In this document: positions 36,103 to 48,050 of the stretch, piece by piece | Layout of the letters: every line of letters begins with the position of its first letter | How positions within the stretch are numbered: the first letter of the stretch is position 1 | Assembly: GCF_030867095.1 (NCBI RefSeq) | Contig: NC_081826.1 | Location: 58,992,001 to 59,056,000 of the forward strand | DNA length: 64,000 nt | Direction of reading: 5' to 3' | DNA from: Alligator mississippiensis | Taxonomy: Eukaryota > Chordata > Crocodylia > Alligatoridae | The notes under the pieces: generated by a model | What the model was told of the DNA's origin: nothing | Databases searched by the model: none | Seen by the model: the letters and a program-made list of their open reading frames with translations, nothing else | Made by a program: the position numbers and the translations under genes

Positions 36103-36802
36103 TTTAATATATTTCAGTGTGAAATTCCAGGCCTTCCATTTTCTGTGGCAAAAAAGCTTTGAGGACACACTACAGCCCTGGGTGGCAAAATTTGGCAGAT
36201 GAACATCAGTTGCATCCTGTTCTGACCCGTATACTTCCAAGGTTTGCCTCCTGAATTTGGGATCAAGTGGTAATTTTTTTTTTTTTACCAGGCACTCAGG
36301 AGGTGGTTAGCCATATTAGGTCTGAAGTCAGGCAGAAGGTAGGGAAAGTGACACCTTAGCAATTAATTGGTTCAGCAAATCATGGGCTTCTGTAGGCCAC
36401 AACTTCATTAGATACGTATGTTGCTGACCATAAAAGCTCTGAACCAGTTAGTCTCTGAAGTGCCACCCTGCCCTACCTTCTGCTAGGCACTTGTGATCCT
36501 ACATCCTGGTTTGCCTTAAATTTATAACAATCCTTTCTGTGGCCATTTTTTTTTCACTGTACCAGCATTTAATTGAATTGCTTAACATTTGCATTAATGT
36601 CACTTTCCCTTGGTCTTGGGCATAATTTAATACATTCTTCAGAAAGTAATGAACTAGATTGGAATCCTCGTCCCACGCATAGTGGAAACTGAGTTACAGG
36701 GCTCGTGGTGATCTCCTTTTTATTTTTCTTATTCATGACTGCTTCCTTTTCTTCCAGGTGTCTGCAAACAACGATCCAAGTTCAAGTGACAAATCCATAG
36801 CT

Positions 36803-36973
36803 CAAGGGTTTTCAACTTTTTAAAATAAGTGTACCCCCAGCAGCAGGACCTCCTGGGAGGTGGCGGTGTGGGGTGGTGGGTGGCAGCACTCCATCCCTGC
36901 CTCCCTACGCGTACTCCTTAGGGCCTTCCCAAGTACTCCCGGGGGTATGCGTAACCTTGGTTGATGACCCCTA
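36803..36973. mobile_element. hAT-type element, 171 bp, perfect 8-bp target duplication
   Basis: Starts CAAGGGTTTTCAACTTTTT and ends CTTGGTTGATGACCCCTA. Flanked by identical CCATAGCT at 36795-36802 and 36974-36981. 'AGTACTCCCGGGGGTA' near the end matches the larger family member at 46497-46863. Confidence 0.87.
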
Positions 36974-36981
36974 CCATAGCT

Positions 36982-38756
36982 TTTTGGAGTATCCTTGGCT
37001 TCCTTTCATTGCTCTTGATCAGAAAGTTCAACTCCAGTTTGGTATTTGTAAATTGATCCGTTGTTAGTCCAGAACAGAAGTTTTCAAGAAGTCTTCATAT
37101 GTCTTCTGTTGGTTCAGGGGTCTTTCTAGCTTTAAGCTGTGCCCTGGCTCATTCTGATGAACCCACAAAGCAAAAGTTCATATCATCTAGATAATTCAGA
37201 CTCTACCTTGGGGATAAGCCTACAGTGCCGTCAAAGCCAAGCAACTCAAATAGGCAGCTAAAACTCATCCTTCCCAATCCGTTTCATCATTGCCATTCAT
37301 GTGGTCTGTGATTTTAAAATGAGCCAAATAAGGCCCTCCACTGCTTAAAAATAAGATTTTTTTCCATCAAAGAATACTGAATGCTCTGTGACTTGAGCAT
37401 GGACAGCACAGCCTAGACCTTTACAGGTTACAAATGAGGTTGAGTCTTGTAAATGTTCTAAATTGCCTGGTTGGCCCAGTTCCTCATCCAGCTGGCTGAT
37501 TTCCACAACCTTTTTTAAAATTCCTTTTGGCTATTTATGATTTCTGTGAGCAGCAGCCATGATTCTTTGCATCTTGGTTCAACAAAAATACCAACTTAGA
37601 ATTTCTGCCCCTAGAAACTTTATCCTATGACTGACACTAGTGTGACCCTTTGACTCATGAGCTTGGCCAATAATGGGCTTGTCATCTAGTTTCTGTTAGA
37701 AAAGGAAATTAATCATAGAATCAAGTATTTTCTTTGGTGCAATGTTATTTATTTACAAGGAGGGCATACAAAGTTCTATTTTCTTGTACACAATAGATAC
37801 TCTCTTTGCTCACAGTGTTCGAGCCTGTATTTTCAGCCAGTCCTCTGCCTCAAGATGTTCTCTCTTTGCTCTTCTCAGGGTCATGTGTGTAAGTGCTTCT
37901 CTAACTTTCTGCTTGGTTTTTTTGTTTTGTTTTCTGCCTCTGACACATCCAGACATGCACAGTTTCAGTGAGTCAGGTTCTTGAGAAACTCCTTAGTTCA
38001 CAAGGTTTATGTATAGATTGGCCTTGTATATGGCCTAATGAATTGAGTGTTGGCTTCCATTGTTTTCATGTCTTACTTCATAAAGAAGTGTAATTATTTT
38101 CCCATGTAGCTTGGGCAAAAAGATAGCTAGCATGCCCAGTGGTTTTAATGAGATCGCTGATCTCCTGTATATCAAAAAACATTCTTGATGTCTTGATTGT
38201 AACACCTTACAGCACAATAGTATTATGCAGTAGAAATTACAACTTGGGGGGTGGAATCTATCACGTATGTAAGTAGCATGCCAGATTACGGGTTTTCTAT
38301 GTAAGTTATCTGTCCAGCCCCAGGATCAGATACTAAAAAGCTTGTGTGTCAAATATCTGTCTTTGTACTGACATGTAAAAAGACATGTAGTTCAAAATAT
38401 TGGAACATTATCTCACCTGTTAGCTAAAAGCTGTCTTAAATTCAGTCTCTTTGTTCATAGATGTTATAAAACATTTGTAACAAACAAACACCTCTGTCCA
38501 TTCAGTTCACTAGGAAAGTGATTTTTTTTTCTTCTTTAAATTTTGGTGCCATAATGAATTCATCAGCCTTCCCTTTTGAATTTTCAGAATGTCATTGTGA
38601 GGAAAATTGATTTTTTTCACCATGATGTAAAGAGAATACTGTTGCAGAAGGATTCTCTTTGTGACAGATGTAAATAATACTCATACTATTGTAGTCTAGT
38701 TCTTATTATAAAGAGCTGGCATGCTTCAGGAAGTATTTCAATGTGAGGTCTAGAGA
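36982..38756 (+). other. Intron 1, nothing recognised
   Basis: AT-rich unique-looking DNA; no repeat boundaries or exon-like ORF with splice sites. Confidence 0.35.
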
Positions 38757-38895
38757 GGCAGTGTAGCCTTATGGTCGGAGCAGAGCTTAGGAGATGAAAC
38801 TGAATTTTCTTCCTGGTTGTCTTTCATTTGTTCGTTGGTCTCTGTCAAATTGCTAATCTTTTATGTGCTCTAATTTTACCTGAGTAAGTCGTATT
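38757..38895 (+). mobile_element. MIR-like SINE
   Basis: 'GGCAGTGTAGCCTTATGGTC..GGAGCAGAGCTTAGGAGATG' followed by a CTCTGTCAAATTGCT-type 3' part follows the MIR layout (tRNA-like head, then CORE). Diverged. Confidence 0.6.
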
Positions 38896-39837
38896 CCTTT
38901 TCAGCTATATGGTGATGTTAAATTTATTTTTAAAAGGTGTTTGGGGGAAGTTATAACAGGAGTGCACATGATTGCTTTGCTAGTGAATTTCCTAGTTGAA
39001 AAGAAACATCGTGCATCAGAGCTCTGCGACTAGCCAGCAAGACACTACTAGCTGCTTGCATAGGTGAAGAGCAGGGGTCGCTGCTATTATTGGCAATGCT
39101 GTCTTTAAAAAAACTCCTTTCACTTCCTTTGTTTGAAGGTACAGTATGATGTAGTGTGAAGGCCATCCAGTTTCCCCCTACATGCAACTATCCTATTTTG
39201 GATCTCTTCAAACATAAATATGGGGAAAAGGGATTTGTAGATATGCCCTTTTGAAAGATTAGAGCAAGGGCTGGCAACTTACAGTCCACGACCTGGGGAG
39301 GATCAGGTGCTGAATTAACCTGTGGTCCCATTTAAGTCACTTTTAGTGGCATTCTGAAGATACCGTCCCTTGTGAAAATTTTCTGATACTGTGCTATCTG
39401 ATGTATTTACAAGGCAAAATATTTGCTCTTCAGAAATTACTTTTAAGAGCCATGAAGTCTTTGTTAGTAGGCTGGACTTAGTACTGTACCAGTGGGTGAA
39501 TTTCAGAGAGAAATCCTGTCCCTTTCGATTTGACTATTAGTTTGTATTTTCAGTTTTTCTTCATTATCAGTTTACACCTTTTTAAGATATGTTTTAATAA
39601 TTTAATGATTGTTGTTTGGTGAATACTTGTCATATTAAAATATATAAGGATATCTAGGCATGTTATATTTCTCATGCTTTGTAAATGTTATTTAAGTAGT
39701 TAGTTAAAATATTAAACACTTGTTAAACACTTGTTCGATTCTGTTGACATTTATTATTTGTTAATTATTTGTACTGTGTATGTGCCCAGCAGGATATATA
39801 TAAATCAGTAAAAATAATAACCATATACAGGTTTCCC

Positions 39838-41326
39838 TTGTTTTATGTGGTACATGCATTCCTGGAGAACGCTGCATAAATTGAATTTGCATTAAGCAAA
39901 CTTACCTTATAATGTAAGAAATGGGGATAGGTTTCCCTGTTGGCTGCTCCCGGGGCTGGCTGGGGTGAGTGCAGACAAGTAGAGCCCTAGGCAGTGCAGG
40001 GCACAGCACTCACCCCAGCTGCAGCAGCCTCCGGAACTGCCAGCACTAGCTGCTGGCAGCCACTAGGCTGCACTGTGCCCTGAACCTCCCCGGGGTCTGC
40101 CTGTTCCCACTTACCCCACCTCCTTCTCCAGCTGTCCTGCGACTGGCCAGTGCCAGCTCCCTATAGCTGCTGGGCTGCACTGTGCCCTGGTGCAGGCAGC
40201 TTGCACTAGCAGCTCCTAGGGCCACTGCAGCTGAGGCTGGGGTGGAGATAGGCAGAGTGCTGGGAAGAGCTTGGAGCCCCTGCTGCAGCCTTGGGAGCTG
40301 CAGACACCACATGCTTGCAGCTGCTGGGCTCCACCATGCTAGGGGTTCGGGACACAGTGCCCCAAGGGAAGCAGAGCCCCAGGGGGTTTGGGGCATGGTG
40401 CAGCCCAGCAACTGCAAGCAAGCAGTGTCCACCACTCCCAGGGCTTCAGCAGGGGCAGGTAGCCGCCCACAGCTGGACAAGAGCAGGCTGGGACTGCAGT
40501 GGCCACTGTCCCAAGTCTGCAGCGGCTGCCGGCCCCAACCTGCTCTTGTCCGGCTGCAGGCAGCTGCCTGCCCCTGCTGCAGACCTGGGAGCGGTGGACG
40601 CTCTCTGCTTGCAGCTGCTGGGCTGCTCCGTGACCCAAACCCGTGCGGCTCCGCTTCCCATGGGGCACCGTGCCCCGAACCCCCCGGTTTGGCGGAGCCC
40701 AGCAGCTGCAAGCAGGCAGCGTCCGCTGCTCCCAGGGCTGCAGCAGGGGCAGGCAGCTGCCTACAGCCGGATGAGAGCAGGCTGGGGCCGGTGGACGCTA
40801 CAGGCTCAGGGACTCCAGGCTCTTCCCGGTGCTCTGCCTGTCTCCACCCCAGCCCTGGCTGCAGTGGCCCCAGGTGCTGCCAGCACCAGCTGCCTGCACC
40901 AGGGCACAGTGCAGCCCAGTGGCTACAGAAAGCTGGCATCGGCCACTCCTGGGACAGCTGCAGCAGGAGCTGGGGGTGAGTGGGGACAGGCAAAACCCTG
41001 CAGGGTTGAGGGCACAGTGCAGCACACTGGCTACCAGCAGCTCCCAGGGCCGCTGCTGCCAGGGCTGGGGTGAGTGCCGCACCTTGTGCCGCCCAGGCCT
41101 CCACTTGTCCACACTCACCCCAGGCAGCCCTGGAAGCAGCCAACAAGGGAATCTATCCCTATTTGTTACATTATAAATTAGGTTCACTTTATGCTCATTT
41201 GATTTATGCAGCATTCTCCAAGCCTATGCTGATTGCATATATGTGAATTTACCTCGCATGTAACAAATTTTGGGTACAAAAGGGTCATCGCATAAGAGCA
41301 AAACCGCATAAATTGAGGGAAACCTG
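39838..41326. mobile_element. Giant foldback Tigger-like (TA-flanked) element, about 745-bp arms
   Basis: Left end CAGGTTTCCCTTGTTTTATG and right end (reading inward) CAGGTTTCCCTCAATTTATG are flanked by TA on both sides (39836-39837, 41327-41328), the Tc1/mariner-Tigger target. The inversion does not stop at the ends: 'TATAATGTAAGAAATGGGGA', 'TTGGCTGCTCCCGGGGCTGG' and the whole GC-rich interior ('GCAGCTGCTGGGCT', 'GCCCAGCAGCTGCAAGC') reappear inverted. The centre falls near 40560-40580 at 'GCTGCAGGCAGCTGCCTG'. The entire 1489 bp is therefore one imperfect palindrome. Long ORFs on both strands (up to 366 codons) follow from this GC-rich palindrome and show no domain. Confidence 0.87.
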
Positions 41327-41577
41327 TAGTAAGGCACAGTGTTTCTCCAGGATCCCAAGGAACTGAGAGGCCATATCTAAGTAAGGACTTGGGCACCTAG
41401 AGCAAGAACAAGTCAGACGTTAGTTGCCTGTATCCAAAACTGCACTCCAAAAAAACCCTCTTATTGGCCACCTAATCCTGAAAGTGCCTGTCATGCTGAC
41501 TTGATGGTCGGTGCCTTCAGTTTTCCCTTTTGTGCATGCCCAGGATTGTCATGATCCAAGGATCTGAATGCCTAGCT

Positions 41578-42077
41578 CAGTGGTTCTCAGCCTTTTCAGT
41601 GTCCAGTCCCATCTCTGCAACTTTTTTAAATGTGGCAGCATCCCCAGCTGAGAACCACTGTTCTCAGCTTACCTAAGTATTTCTCAATCAGGTGCTGTTG
41701 CCTCAAGGTAAAACTGCCCCACATGCCTGCTGCATGGCCAGACCAGGAAGGGCTGTGACTTGTGTGCTCACTCCTGCATTAGGGCTCTCTGATAACCATA
41801 AAGCAGGCAGAAAAGCTCATGCTCCAGCCTTTTCTAGTCTGACCCTGCACACTGTTTCCAGGAACAGAGGTGAATGGGTGGAATGGTTCTGCATGCCTCT
41901 GTTTCCAGGAGGATTAAGGGAGGGGGCACATGGAAGTGTCAGACCAGGAATTACTGTAGATAGATAAGTAGCTATCCCTAATGCAGGAGCATGCATGTGG
42001 GGCAGTTATACATGGCAGCAGTGGTGGCTTCTGTGCAATACACTTGAGGGTGTCTTGCATCACCCCAAGAACCACTG
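41578..42077. mobile_element. hAT-type element with perfect 8-bp target duplication and a second internal right end
   Basis: Begins CAGTGGTTCTCAGCCTTTTC and ends CCAAGAACCACTG. Identical GCCTAGCT flanks lie at 41570-41577 and 42078-42085. A near-perfect extra right terminus GCTGAGAACCACTG lies at 41647-41660, only 83 bp from the left end, so the element has one left end and two right ends. Non-coding. Confidence 0.87.
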
Positions 42078-42159
42078 GCCTAGCTCTTACCTAAGACCCA
42101 CAGAGGTCCAGGAACAAGGCACTGAGACCAGTCTGGTAGACAGGCTCTCCTTATAGCTA

Positions 42160-42540
42160 TCACACAAAAAGCAGCCATGGCCACTGTCATTCAAAAGCAC
42201 AGCTGGAGGAGGAGGAAGTGCCTGCCTTTTGTCCAAAGATCTAGTGATTAGAGCACTCTTCCAGAGAGCGGACACTTGGGCTCTTGGCCTTCTACAGAAT
42301 AGACTCAAGCCCATCTCTCACCTGTCAGGAGAGTGCCTAATTATTTGACCATAACTTGGCTGGGTGGTGTCATCCTTTTGTTGATGCTGGGACACTACAC
42401 AGCAGAGAGAGCAATTTTTTCTGGACCAGAAAGCAATCTAGGAAGTGTGGCCTCCTAGACTGCTAATTAGAGCACTGCTGGGAGGTCTGAGGAGTCCTAG
42501 ATTCTGGTCTCTGCTACCAGGACTTTTATGCATTTTACAG
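42160..42540 (+). mobile_element. Two tRNA-derived SINE-like heads
   Basis: 'GATCTAGTGATTAGAGCACTC' at about 42238 and 'TAGACTGCTAATTAGAGCACTG' at about 42457 both resemble the A-box region of MIR-type tRNA-derived SINEs ('TAGTGGTTAGAGCAC'). Both are decayed, and their 3' parts are hard to define. Confidence 0.4.
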
Positions 42541-44736
42541 TAAGTAATTGAATAAAAGGCAGTAATTATCTGAAGTACAGGGACTGAAACTCAGCATTTC
42601 CCACCTGCCTACCCGATACATAGGAGAGGTGGAACTGAATGCCATCAGGCTGAGGACTGTCTGAAGCTTAGGTCTCCCAGTTCCTGAGAAAATGCTGTAA
42701 CTTGGGGTATTACAGAGAAAATTAGTGGTATGGGCAGCATCTCCTATTTTCTCTATCGTCTTGCATCTTTATCTTTAAGGGATTCTTGCTTAGTTCTTGT
42801 GATGAATTTCTGTAGATGCCTATACTCAGAAGACTCTGGCATCTAGCTCTAATGTAGACAGGGGCATTTCCCTTGCAGCTCTGAGTCAGGCACCTGTGGT
42901 TCATGAGGATCGAAATTTAAGTGTGCCCATTAGTGTTTTCTTTTGGTTAGCTCTGTGTGGCTTGTTCAGCATATGAGGGTTTTTGTTGTTGGTATTGTTC
43001 TTCTGAGGTACCTAGCCTTCCCTTGGCACAGTACAAGGACCCTTGGTGCTGAACATTAGGCTTTGGATTCTACTCTGGGAGGACAGGTGCCTTGAAATCA
43101 GTCATTGTTATAATTCCAACATGAAGATGCCATAGTCTTTATGTGCACAAGATTAGTACAGATCCAACAATAATTTGTAGGACCTGAGCCATAGAACAGG
43201 GTGCAACAAACAGGTGTAATGAGCAAATGGAGGGATTGGAAAAATGAGCTGAGGATAGCAGCAACAGTAGGACACGTTTTACATGCTAACCTTGTGCTCA
43301 CTTTGTCAATTCTGAGTACTTTAAAAAATATAAACAATTTATATTATGTCAGTAATCAGAGCTAGCATCTGCTTAATGTTACTTTATGTCAAACCCTTGT
43401 TAAACTTCTACTCTTGCAACATCTCTTTCTTTTACAGAACAGTGAGGATTGAATTAGCAATTCCTTAAAAAGTATATGCAGAGCTGTGTGTTTTCTGTCA
43501 TCTCAAAACAAACTGCTAAATTTAACACCAGGATAATGAAAACAAAATGTACAGTGGTTATGACTTATGCACAGCATGTGCATAAGTACAGAAAATATTT
43601 ACTATGTATGCGTGGGAAACTCCAGGACAAAATTAGGTTTTATGTCTACTGCAATATTACATCCTTGTATGGAGGTTGTGAGTAAAAATTAGGAATAATT
43701 AAGCCAATAAAATAACTTAATTCTTAAGGCTCAAAAACCCTAGCTTCTTAGTTGGATTATCTTCTAGGGACCATATCAGAAATACTCTATGATGTATAAT
43801 AAAAAAAACTTTTTAATTTACTAGTAATCAAAGAACAGTCGTTTTGGAAAAATTAGAGCACTGGAACTATCTAGTCAGGCATTACTTACACAATCCAGTG
43901 TTTCCTTACATTGCAAGAGCAGTTGGATTGTTTTATGCAAATTACTTTTACTATGCCTCCAGATTCAGTTGGCTTCATTGAGAAGAATGGAATCAATTCG
44001 CACCTGTCTCCAAGCAGTTGTTTTAGACTGCACACACATACTGCATTTACAAGTTTATATTTGCAACTGTTAGCCCTAGGGACTCTAAGAGATGCAGTCA
44101 ATTTGGATTTTCTTTAATATATGGAATAGAAATCACTGTAATGAAAATGTCACCCTTCTTTGCAGATCTAAAGGTTGTGTGCTCTTTTGTGTGACAGTAG
44201 TATGGGTGGGACTGAGAATAGGATAAACTACTTCTGCATGTGCGTGAAAGTGCTCCAGTTATGCCTTCCTTACACAGAGAGTAGAGATGTATCCAGTCGA
44301 CCCCACTCGGTTTGTCTTCCCCATCCTGTGGTGGAGGTTGTAATGGGAAACTCTCTCATGCCCACTGGTCAGCTCAGCTGCTTTCTAACCTAGCAGAGCA
44401 GATGGGGAAGTGAAAAGATTTCTCACCCTGTCATGGGGCTTCACCTGTACTCATTGTTTCCTATTTCTTGCAGTTGTGGGGAGTCATCCATAGAAATCCA
44501 AATGCTTCCTGTAGTCATCTGGATGTGCTTAGTGGCATACTTCTCGCTCCAGTTCATCTGCCTGTGAGAGGAAACTTTCTGCCTCCTTACATGTCCTGCA
44601 GCTTTCACTGCCAATTTATCTACTTGGGGACACAGCTTCTAGTCACCTTATTGCTTGTTCTGTACAGGGGTTGGAGGCAGTCACTGCTGCTGTCTCCTTC
44701 TTTTCTTTGCAGTTTGCAGGGGTTCTGACCTGAAGG
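42541..44736 (+). other. Intron 1, nothing recognised
   Basis: AT-rich unique-looking intronic DNA. Confidence 0.35.
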
Positions 44737-45600
44737 CTAGGGACAGACATTCAAAAAGCCTGAGTGTTCAGTCTTTGCAGGTTAGTCTAACCTGGCTAGG
44801 CTAAACCGGTTTGTAAGTGCGCAGACATCCCCTCTGCACTAAAGAAATGGAGGCACGTGCCTGCAGTGGCTCAGACTAGATGCCGGGGGGTGTTAGAGCA
44901 ACCCTCCCTCCCTATCCGCAGTGCTGAGCTGAGGTGGGCATGGCCAGCCCCAGCAGAATGCTTTGATTAGGGAGGCCCCCCCCCATCACTGCTCCTCTGA
45001 CCAGCAGAGCCAGCAGAGAGTTGCACAGCGTTTATCAGCCCATCAGCAAAACAAAAGGCTCTCTCATTAGTTCAAGCTCTTCTTAAACAACTTTTTCCAA
45101 GGAAGGAACAGAGGGACGTTACCAGCTACCTGTTGATTAGCTCCAAAAATCCCTAAGCCGACACTGTACTGTCTGTCTTTTTCCTGTCTCCCACAACACA
45201 GACCATAGCATGTGGTATGCTAGCTAGTCCTGACCATAGCCAGCATGTGGTATGCTAGCAGAGGGGAGAGGGGAATTGAGCAGGGAATGGTGAGGGGATG
45301 GGGAGAGCAGGAGGAAGCCAAGCAGACGCCTGCAGTCTCTGTGGGAGCTCCAGCCAGGGAGCAGAAAGGCAAGGCTAGCCCTGATGGGCTGGAGCAGAGA
45401 GCAGAGCCCCGCCCAGAGTTGCAAGGTAGCTGGGATGCTGGAGGTCTCTGATTTAACTTAAACCAGGAAGAGGTCTGGGACACATTGCATAAATTGTTTT
45501 GACCCAAATCAGTTAAGTCTGATACTGAATTCAACCAAGTTTATCTCAAACCAGTTTCAGCCATTTTCAAACTGATTTATGTGCATTGAATGTCTGCTCC
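44737..45600 (-). mobile_element. DNA transposon family B copy, inverted, one end lost
   Basis: Starts CTAGGGACAGACATTCAAAAAG, the reverse complement of the right end of the copy at 53429-54269. It continues with matching text in reverse ('GGTTAGTCTAACCTGGCTAGG', 'AACCAGTTTCAGCCATTTTC', 'TTTATGTGCATTGAATGTC'). The far terminus is missing; a different repeat end lies just beyond it. Non-coding. Confidence 0.72.
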
Positions 45601-45844
45601 CCTGTACCCTCTTGGACTGGCTGCACACAGCAGCAGGAACTGCCCCACTCTCTCCCTGAGTCCCCCTGTCCCGGTTGGGCAGCTTGCCCCAACCCCGGTC
45701 CCAGCCCCAGCTGCAATCCCTCCCTCACTGTGGGTGCATTCATTTGTCCCCCCTATGCCCCTTCCCTCCCCTCCCCCCCCCCACAACAGACTTAGCAGTT
45801 GGACACAGCTGTGTCAAGCCTCCTAAAGGAAGCAACCCCCCATT

Positions 45845-45938
45845 AGTTACATTGTTCCTATGAGAAAATTGGTTCCAAGTGACAACCTTTTGACTTACGA
45901 TGCAGTTTTCAGGAACCAGTAAGTCTGAGGAGTGCCTG
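45845..45938. mobile_element. Tigger-like family C, isolated right end
   Basis: The right end, read inward, gives CAGGCACTCCTCAGACTTAC then 'GGTTCCTGAAAAC' and 'AACCAATTTTCTCATA', and is followed by TA (45939-45940). It matches, inverted, the end at 47321. No corresponding left terminus is visible nearby. Confidence 0.65.
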
Positions 45939-46496
45939 TATACAGGAATGTAGAAAGTAGAGCTGGTTACATGCAAGGCCTGTCAGATGCACCAAGTAAA
46001 TGAAAATGAAAGAGGAGAGAACAATACTTTGTTTCCAACTCTTTGGGGTGTCTCTTCACAAAGGAAAAACTATATTTTTATTGCTAATACGGGACAAAAC
46101 TGCTGCCTGTTTTTCACTGGAATTATTTAACAGATGGATTAGTTAATAGTAAAAACAAGACCTTCAAGTTTTAAGACTCTGGAATCACTAAATCTTGCAG
46201 CTTTAGTGACTTCAATCATTGCTTGTTACAACAGAAATTAAAATCTTTCCAGACTTATAATATGACCCGTGAAACAAACCTGAAAATTAATGCTAAAGTA
46301 ATAGCTACTTTTTAGAGTCTGTCAGTGTTAAGGACATTTCTGAACTTCACAGCAGTGTAATTGATATTAACGTACCTATTACAGTGGGTTACCAGAGCCA
46401 CTATAACAATGCAAGTGTGACTAGATGGATGTAGTTACTGGAATGAATTTCAGTATAATGTAGGCCACGCCTTAAAGAGCTAAGTATGGTCTAGAT

Positions 46497-46863
46497 CAAG
46501 GGTTTTCAACCTTTTTTCGTCTAAGTACTTCCAGTGCCTGGATGCCGAGTGGGGGAAGGAAGGAGTGAGGGGGAGTGCGTGGCCAGACACGGAGTAAGGA
46601 AGCGGGGATGGAGTACCACCACCTCCCAGGAGCAGGGCCGGGGCAGGGCAAGGAAGCTCATCAGGCTTGGGTGAGGGCAGCGGTGCTCCTCTGCGGGGAG
46701 GGGAAGTTCATTGGGCTGGTGTGTGGCAGTGGTCGCCATCGCGTGTAACCTTCCTCTCCCTGCTCCTGGGAGTTCAGTGCTCCGTCTCCACCCACCTGTG
46801 CATAGCCCCTAGGACTGGTTCAAGTACCCCCAGGGGTACACGTACCCCTGGTTGACAATGCTT
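46497..46863. mobile_element. hAT-type element with 8-bp target duplication
   Basis: Starts CAAGGGTTTTCAACCTTTTT and ends CCCTGGTTGACAATGCTT. Flanked by GTCTAGAT at 46489-46496 and 46864-46871. The 'AAGTACCCCCAGGGGTACAC' segment near the right end matches the 36803 copy. 367 bp, GC-rich interior, no transposase. Confidence 0.87.
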
Positions 46864-46952
46864 GTCTAGATAGAGGGTGTAGTGTTTTAAGGTCTGAGCC
46901 CAGATTTGGGAATTTTAGTATCTCCCAGATTTCTCTCTCAACTCTCAGACTA

Positions 46953-47199
46953 CAGGAAGCCCTTGCTATTTGCAGTTTGGCATTCGCAGTTTCAAATATT
47001 TGTGAATGCCAAACCCACATCTTAAATACACTTAAAGGAACTCCTTGAGAATTCTGCGCTTGCTGCCACCGGGCTCCCGCCATCGCTGTGCACCCACCCC
47101 CCAGCTGCAGGGGGCACTGCGTTCATGAATGCAGACAGCATTCATGAACACAGTTCCTTATTCATGAACATATCCCCCACGAATGGTTAGGGTCTCCTG
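46953..47199. mobile_element. Tigger-like MITE, 247 bp, TA target duplication
   Basis: Left end CAGGAAGCCCTTGCTATTTG and right end read inward CAGGAGACCCTAACCATTCG, flanked by TA (46951-46952, 47200-47201). Internal 'TTCATGAA' words are repeated near the right arm. Non-coding. Confidence 0.75.
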
Positions 47200-47320
47200 T
47201 ATTTCCTAGTTATCTATGCCTAAGTCTTTGTTTTATTTTTACCATCCTTGTTACTGGGTAGTTTTATAGATTTGTTGCATAAGATTATTATAAGATTATT
47301 TCATTAATATTTGTAAAGTA

Positions 47321-47430
47321 CAGGCAGTCCTCGGACTTACAGCACAATTGGTTCCTGAAAACCACATCTTAAATTAAAATATTGTAACTCAGAACCAATT
47401 TTCTCATAAGAAACAATGTTATAAATGTGC
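47321..47430. mobile_element. Tigger-like family C, isolated left end
   Basis: CAGGCAGTCCTCGGACTTAC preceded by TA, then 'GGTTCCTGAAAACCACATC' and 'AACCAATTTTCTCATAAG'. Same family as the end at 45845-45938 but facing the other way; the partner terminus is missing. Confidence 0.65.
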
Positions 47431-47640
47431 TTTTTTTCCAAGAGTGAAAAAATCCAGAACATGTTCAGTGTTTAAAAGGACACCAGCAGGAAGAGACAGA
47501 TATTGACTATATAGTACAAACTGTTGAATTGCCTATGCTTTGTTTTCAAATGTAGAAAATTTAAGAAACTAAGTACATGTAAAGTTATAGTAACCTTAAA
47601 GCCTGTATCAATATCAGTTACAAAATTTCAGAGATGTTTA

Positions 47641-47670
47641 TATAATATAATATAATATAATATAAAACAC
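47641..47670. repeat. (TATAA)6 microsatellite
   Basis: Six perfect pentamer copies. Confidence 0.95.
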
Positions 47671-48050
47671 ACAAATGTTGTGCTTTATTCTTTTTCAAGA
47701 GCTATTCTGAAAGAATGGTCCATGGCCACCACCAGTTCTCATGTGCCATAATAGTATTTTCAGTTAAAAGTTTGATCATCAGAAGCATGAAGGTTGTGAG
47801 AAAAATTGAGGGCTTTTATGAGTTTGCACCAAAAAGTTCAGGAACTACTGGTTTAGCATTATTATTGGCATATGTTTCATGCTAACATGTAGCTCACAGG
47901 TGGCTTTGCTATGAGTCAGTGCTAGATTCATCTCAAGTTAATGCACATAAGACATCTATATCGAGCCACAATTTTTTTTTACAGAACGCTGCCATATATA
48001 TCTGAGTGGGTTTAAAATAATGGGTTTCTTCATGCCTTGTCACAATCCTG

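Noticed and set aside
40046-41146. 366-codon reverse-strand ORF as a gene
   Set aside because: It lies wholly inside the palindromic element; similar ORFs run on the other strand, as expected of an inverted GC-rich repeat. No recognisable domain.
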